Shown: positions 61,106 through 64,000 of the stretch, in pieces
Layout of the letters: each line of letters opens with the position of its first letter
Position numbering within the stretch: the first letter of the stretch is position 1
Assembly: GCA_020633415.1 (NCBI GenBank)
Contig: JACKDQ010000001.1
Location: 124,001 to 188,000 of the forward strand
Direction of reading: 5' to 3'
DNA from: Deltaproteobacteria bacterium
GTDB lineage: Bacteria > Myxococcota_A > Polyangia > GCA-2747355
DNA length: 64,000 bases
The notes under the pieces: model-generated
Told to the model about the DNA's origin: nothing
Databases searched by the model: none
What the model saw: the letters and a program-made list of their open reading frames with translations, nothing else
Made by a program: the position numbers and the translations under genes

Positions 61106-62302
61106 ATGAGTGGTAGTTCTTCGCAGACAGGCGCACCCGAGACGAGCAGTACGCTTTCGTTGCGCGAGCCGTCAACGCGGTCGGGCAGCACGCGGCAGCC
61201 CGGACTGTTGGTGATCTTTGGCCCCGATCCGGCGTTGGCAACCTTGGTTCATCCGGGGCGTGGTCGCCGTACGATCGGTCGACAGGCCGATCAGACGATC
61301 TGCTTAGCCGACGCCGCGCTTTCGCGTGCTCACGCAGAAATCGACGTTGGCGCCGATGCCGCGCAAGTGCGCGACCTGGGGAGCCACAACGGGACCTATC
61401 TCAACGGCGTCAAGCTTGGGGCTGCCTCGAAACCGCTCGTGCAGGGTGATCTGGTGCGTTGTGGCAATACCCTGCTGACAGTCGTTTTCGACGTCGCCGC
61501 GTTTGCCGAGTGGCCCGCGCAGGCCGGTGGCGCGAGCCGCGAGCTCGAACAGCGGCTTGATGTGATCGCGCCGCTCGCGGTCAACGTGTTGATCGAGGGT
61601 GAGGTGGGCAGTGGTCGGCGCGACGCTGCTCAAAGACTGCATCGGTTGACCGGCAGTGACGTGCCCTTGGTCGTCGTCGATGCCGGGGCCACCCTCTCGC
61701 CGCTCGAGCGCGCGCGCCTGGTCTATTTGGAGAACCTCTCCGAGATCGATCCTGGGCGACAGGCCGAGCTGTGGCGGTTGTTGCAGGCCAGGCGCGATTT
61801 GCGGTTGTTTAGTCAGGCGAGCGAGGCGTTGGTTGCGGCGGTCGAGCGTGGCGAATTTCGTCGCGATCTGTTTGAGCGCCTGGCTGGCGCAAGAGTCCGC
61901 GTACCGGCGCTGCGTGAGCGCCGCGAAGACTTGGTTTCGCTGGTTCAGCAATTGCTGCGCTGTAGCGAGTTGCCACGCGCTTGCGAGGTTAGCTTTGACG
62001 CGCAGTTTGTTGAGCGCTTGTGGCTGCACAGCTGGCCAGGCAACATGGCCGAGCTTCGCCGCGTGCTCGACGGCGCTGTACTTGAAGCCAACCTGCGCCA
62101 GGAGACCCAGCTGCGCGCGAGCGATCTGCCGCTGCGCCAAACCAACGAGCCGCCACGAGCGGTCCATGCACTGATCGAGCGTCAGCTTAGCGAGACCAAT
62201 GGCAACGTCGCCGCCTGCGCAGCACAGCTCAAGATGTCTCGTCGTCAGATCTACCAGGCGCTCAAAGAGATGGGCCGCACAGCCGGGGATTTTCGGCAGT
62301 GA
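61106..62302 (+). CDS. FHA domain protein with degenerate sigma-54-activator-like AAA+ and Fis-type HTH
   Basis: 398 aa from ATG 61106. Residues 36-128 are an FHA domain (IGRQ 57-60, LSRAHAEI, GSHNGTYLNG), which binds phosphothreonine. Residues about 150-345 follow the order of a sigma-54 activator AAA+ domain but are altered: Walker A reads GEVGSGRRD with Arg171 for Lys, Walker B reads VYLENLSE, the GAFTGA loop is missing, and WPGNMAEL has Ala for the sensor Arg. Residues 355-390 form a Fis-type HTH (NVAACAAQLKMSRRQIYQAL). It probably binds DNA but cannot hydrolyse ATP or engage sigma-54. It overlaps the kinase gene by four bases. Confidence 0.85.
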   Translation: MSGSSSQTGAPETSSTLSLREPSTRSGSTRQPGLLVIFGPDPALATLVHPGRGRRTIGRQADQTICLADAALSRAHAEIDVGADAAQVRDLGSHNGTYLNGVKLGAASKPLVQGDLVRCGNTLLTVVFDVAAFAEWPAQAGGASRELEQRLDVIAPLAVNVLIEGEVGSGRRDAAQRLHRLTGSDVPLVVVDAGATLSPLERARLVYLENLSEIDPGRQAELWRLLQARRDLRLFSQASEALVAAVERGEFRRDLFERLAGARVRVPALRERREDLVSLVQQLLRCSELPRACEVSFDAQFVERLWLHSWPGNMAELRRVLDGAVLEANLRQETQLRASDLPLRQTNEPPRAVHALIERQLSETNGNVAACAAQLKMSRRQIYQALKEMGRTAGDFRQ

Positions 62303-63729
62303 GTAGCGGCTATTGTCCGTTTTGCGGTGTGACGCTGCCGTCACCTGACGACAAGCGGGACTGTCCAAGCTGTGCCCACGAAGCTCCGCTGCAGGGTTGG
62401 CCTCGAGATCCCTTTGTCGGTCGGACGATCAACGACAAGTATCGTGTGCGCGAGCTGCTCGGTCATGGCGGCTCCGGGACGGCGGCATTGGCCGAGCACC
62501 TGCACGCTGGGCAAGTGCTTGGACGCGTCGTGCTCAAGTTTCTGCATCCGCAGCGTACAGGCGATCCGCTGGCGCGGCGTAATCTGATCAACGAGGTGCG
62601 TGCGGCGCGCAAGATCCACAGCCCCTACGTGGCGCAGGTCTATGATCTCGACTTTGATCCGCTCACCGGCGTGCCGTTTATCGTCGTCGAATACGAGCCC
62701 GGTCAATCCCTGTCAACGCTGCTCAAGCAACGCGGCGCGCTGTCTTTGCCTCAAGCGCTGAGCGTGGGTGAGCAGCTTTGCTGCGCACTGGATGCTTGTC
62801 ATGCTGCGGGTGTGCTTCATCGTGATCTGTCGGCGAAGAACGTCGTGGTCGTTGGGCATTCGTCGGCCGAGATCCGTGTCAAATTGATCGATCTCGGTTT
62901 GGCACAGATCGTCGATCAGACTGTCGAGCAGCTCGGCGGAACGCCGCGTTACATGCCGCCCGAGCAAATTCGCGGTGAGTCGCTCGATGAGGGCGTCGAT
63001 CTGTTTGCCTTGGGGGTGTTGCTCTTCGAGTGTCTGACCGGTCAGAGCCCGATCCTCGTCGAAGGAGCGCACCAGCTGGAGACGAATCTCGACCGCCAGC
63101 CGCGCCGCTTGGCCGAGCTGATCGACTGTCCCAGCGCGCTGGATGGTCTGCTCTCCAGTCTGATGGCAAAGCAGCGCGGTGCGCGACCACCGTCGGCGCG
63201 CGACGTCGGCCGTCGTCTGGCTCAGCTACAGATGATCGCAGTTGATCGCGACGCGATAGCGCTGCCTGCTCGCGGACTCGACGCTGGCGTGACCCAGACG
63301 CTCTCGGCAGCCGTTGAGCCGGCGAAGACGCGGTCTCGGCGGCAGGGCCTGGCGCGGCGAAGCTGGTTGCTCGCCGCCGCCTTGCTACTCGCTTTGGGTA
63401 TCGGTAGTTGGCAGCTGATCGGACGAAGCGGCGCTGGCGTGTCGTCAACAGCGGCGGTGCGCGTTGCGACGCCAATTGCCAGTCAGGTCGATGCGCTCGA
63501 AGCTGCTGACCGATCTGCGAGCCGTTGGACAGCGCCACCGGTGGTGCGCCCCACGTCGCCCGCTGTCGCCGCGGGGAAAGCGACTTCGGTCGCGCCGCGC
63601 TCAGGTCCGGCGAATCGCCCAATGCGTCGGCAACACCGGCGGAGCGTCGAGCGCAACGCGCTAGGCGTGCCGAAGAAAGACCCCCCGCCGGTGCACGACG
63701 ACTATGCGATCGTACCCGGTGGGCTGTAA
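62299..63729 (+). CDS. Ser/Thr protein kinase with N-terminal zinc ribbon
   Basis: 476 aa, GTG start overlapping the previous TGA. Residues 6-25 form a zinc ribbon (CPFC...CPSC). The kinase domain (about 48-310) has a glycine loop GHGGSGTAA, Lys80 in VVLKFL, HRDLSAKN with Asp176 and Asn181, DLG (Asp198) in place of DFG, and an APE-like PPEQ. All catalytic residues are present. A membrane helix at about 355-374 is followed by a Pro/Arg-rich outer segment, so it is a membrane-bound kinase facing the cytoplasm. Translational coupling to an FHA protein suggests that protein is its substrate or reader. Confidence 0.93.
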   Translation: MSSGYCPFCGVTLPSPDDKRDCPSCAHEAPLQGWPRDPFVGRTINDKYRVRELLGHGGSGTAALAEHLHAGQVLGRVVLKFLHPQRTGDPLARRNLINEVRAARKIHSPYVAQVYDLDFDPLTGVPFIVVEYEPGQSLSTLLKQRGALSLPQALSVGEQLCCALDACHAAGVLHRDLSAKNVVVVGHSSAEIRVKLIDLGLAQIVDQTVEQLGGTPRYMPPEQIRGESLDEGVDLFALGVLLFECLTGQSPILVEGAHQLETNLDRQPRRLAELIDCPSALDGLLSSLMAKQRGARPPSARDVGRRLAQLQMIAVDRDAIALPARGLDAGVTQTLSAAVEPAKTRSRRQGLARRSWLLAAALLLALGIGSWQLIGRSGAGVSSTAAVRVATPIASQVDALEAADRSASRWTAPPVVRPTSPAVAAGKATSVAPRSGPANRPMRRQHRRSVERNALGVPKKDPPPVHDDYAIVPGGL

Positions 63730-63738
63730 GATCAGCCT

Positions 63739-64000
63739 GTGCGTTATGCATTGACCGTTGCCGTCGCGCTGTTGCTTGGGCTGAGCGCGGCAGCGTCTCC
63801 AGCCCCTTCCTCCCAACCGAAGCTACGTGGCGATGCCTTGAAACTTCATCGCAGTGGCAAACAGTTGTTTGCTGCCGGCGAATATCGCCCAGCGATCGCG
63901 GCGTTTCGTGCGGCGCAGCTGCGCGATCCTCATCCGAGCAACCTCTACAACATCGCCGAGTGTCACCGACGCTTGGGCGAATTGCGACTGGCCTACCAAG
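63739..64000 (+). CDS. Secreted TPR-containing protein (partial, continues beyond window)
   Basis: GTG start at 63739, ten bases after the kinase stop. Signal peptide (ALLLGLSAAASPA). The visible 87 residues include a TPR unit (KLHRSGKQLFAAGEYRPAIAAFRAAQL) and a second beginning (NLYNIAECHRRLGELRLAYQ). It resembles the N-terminal part of the TPR-PEGA protein at 4099-5043 and may have a similar layout. It probably belongs to the FHA-kinase operon. Confidence 0.8.
   Translation, partial: MRYALTVAVALLLGLSAAASPAPSSQPKLRGDALKLHRSGKQLFAAGEYRPAIAAFRAAQLRDPHPSNLYNIAECHRRLGELRLAYQ

Overview
The window looks like a chromosomal segment of a high-GC Gram-negative bacterium, most likely a Myxococcota / former Deltaproteobacteria lineage. 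The evidence is indirect: TPR-PEGA proteins, an FHA-linked Ser/Thr kinase, DUF4215-type cysteine-rich lipoproteins, a C-terminal Cys-TM-Arg sorting tag, thrombospondin type 3 repeats, a DUF4139 lipoprotein, many secreted proteins of unknown function and multiheme cytochromes. No 16S rRNA, phage, insertion sequence or CRISPR array is visible, so taxonomy stays an inference.

Layout. 0-13 kb: tail of a Cys-rich protein, a WGR/beta-propeller fusion, inositol-phosphate synthase, a TPR-PEGA protein with an overlapping Nudix gene, a large hybrid histidine kinase, an MBL-fold hydrolase, a PilZ protein, and a LysR regulator divergent from a glutathionyl-hydroquinone reductase followed by YceI. 13-24 kb: a membrane protein, a secreted ParB-like protein, a DUF4139 lipoprotein, a sigma factor, an AraC regulator, a nucleotide-sugar epimerase, a GT-C glycosyltransferase and a CPA-type antiporter. 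24-34 kb: a CARDB-like surface protein with sorting tag, several lipoproteins (one an inactivated erythromycin-esterase fold), a probable small membrane selenoprotein, a secreted Nudix protein, ADP-forming acyl-CoA synthetase, exonuclease III and TadA. 34.8-37.5 kb: the core RNA/replication locus, two tRNA-Ser genes, SRP RNA, dnaX and ybaB. 37.6-48.6 kb: an envelope cluster of lipoproteins, OmpA/TSP3 protein, two paralogous Cys-rich lipoproteins around a tetraheme cytochrome and a VWA lipoprotein, and two secreted papain-fold proteins. 48.8-57.1 kb: two PilT-like ATPases, a small protein, a putative porin, a large multiheme cytochrome lipoprotein and a methyltransferase. 57-64 kb: pyruvate kinase, a decayed gene, a secreted metallophosphoesterase, an FHA regulator overlapping a Ser/Thr kinase, and the start of a TPR protein.

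Most notable observations: (1) a 53-codon gene at 29236-29397 (minus) with an in-frame TGA, a Cys six codons later and a hairpin that fits the bacterial SECIS rule; (2) a porin plus 10-11-heme lipoprotein pair that could be an outer-membrane electron conduit, next to pilus motor genes; (3) several conserved folds with missing catalytic residues (esterase, Nudix, AAA+ activator), suggesting widespread re-use as binding or regulatory proteins. Starts given here were chosen by ribosome binding site, signal peptide and family alignment from memory; no database search was possible.
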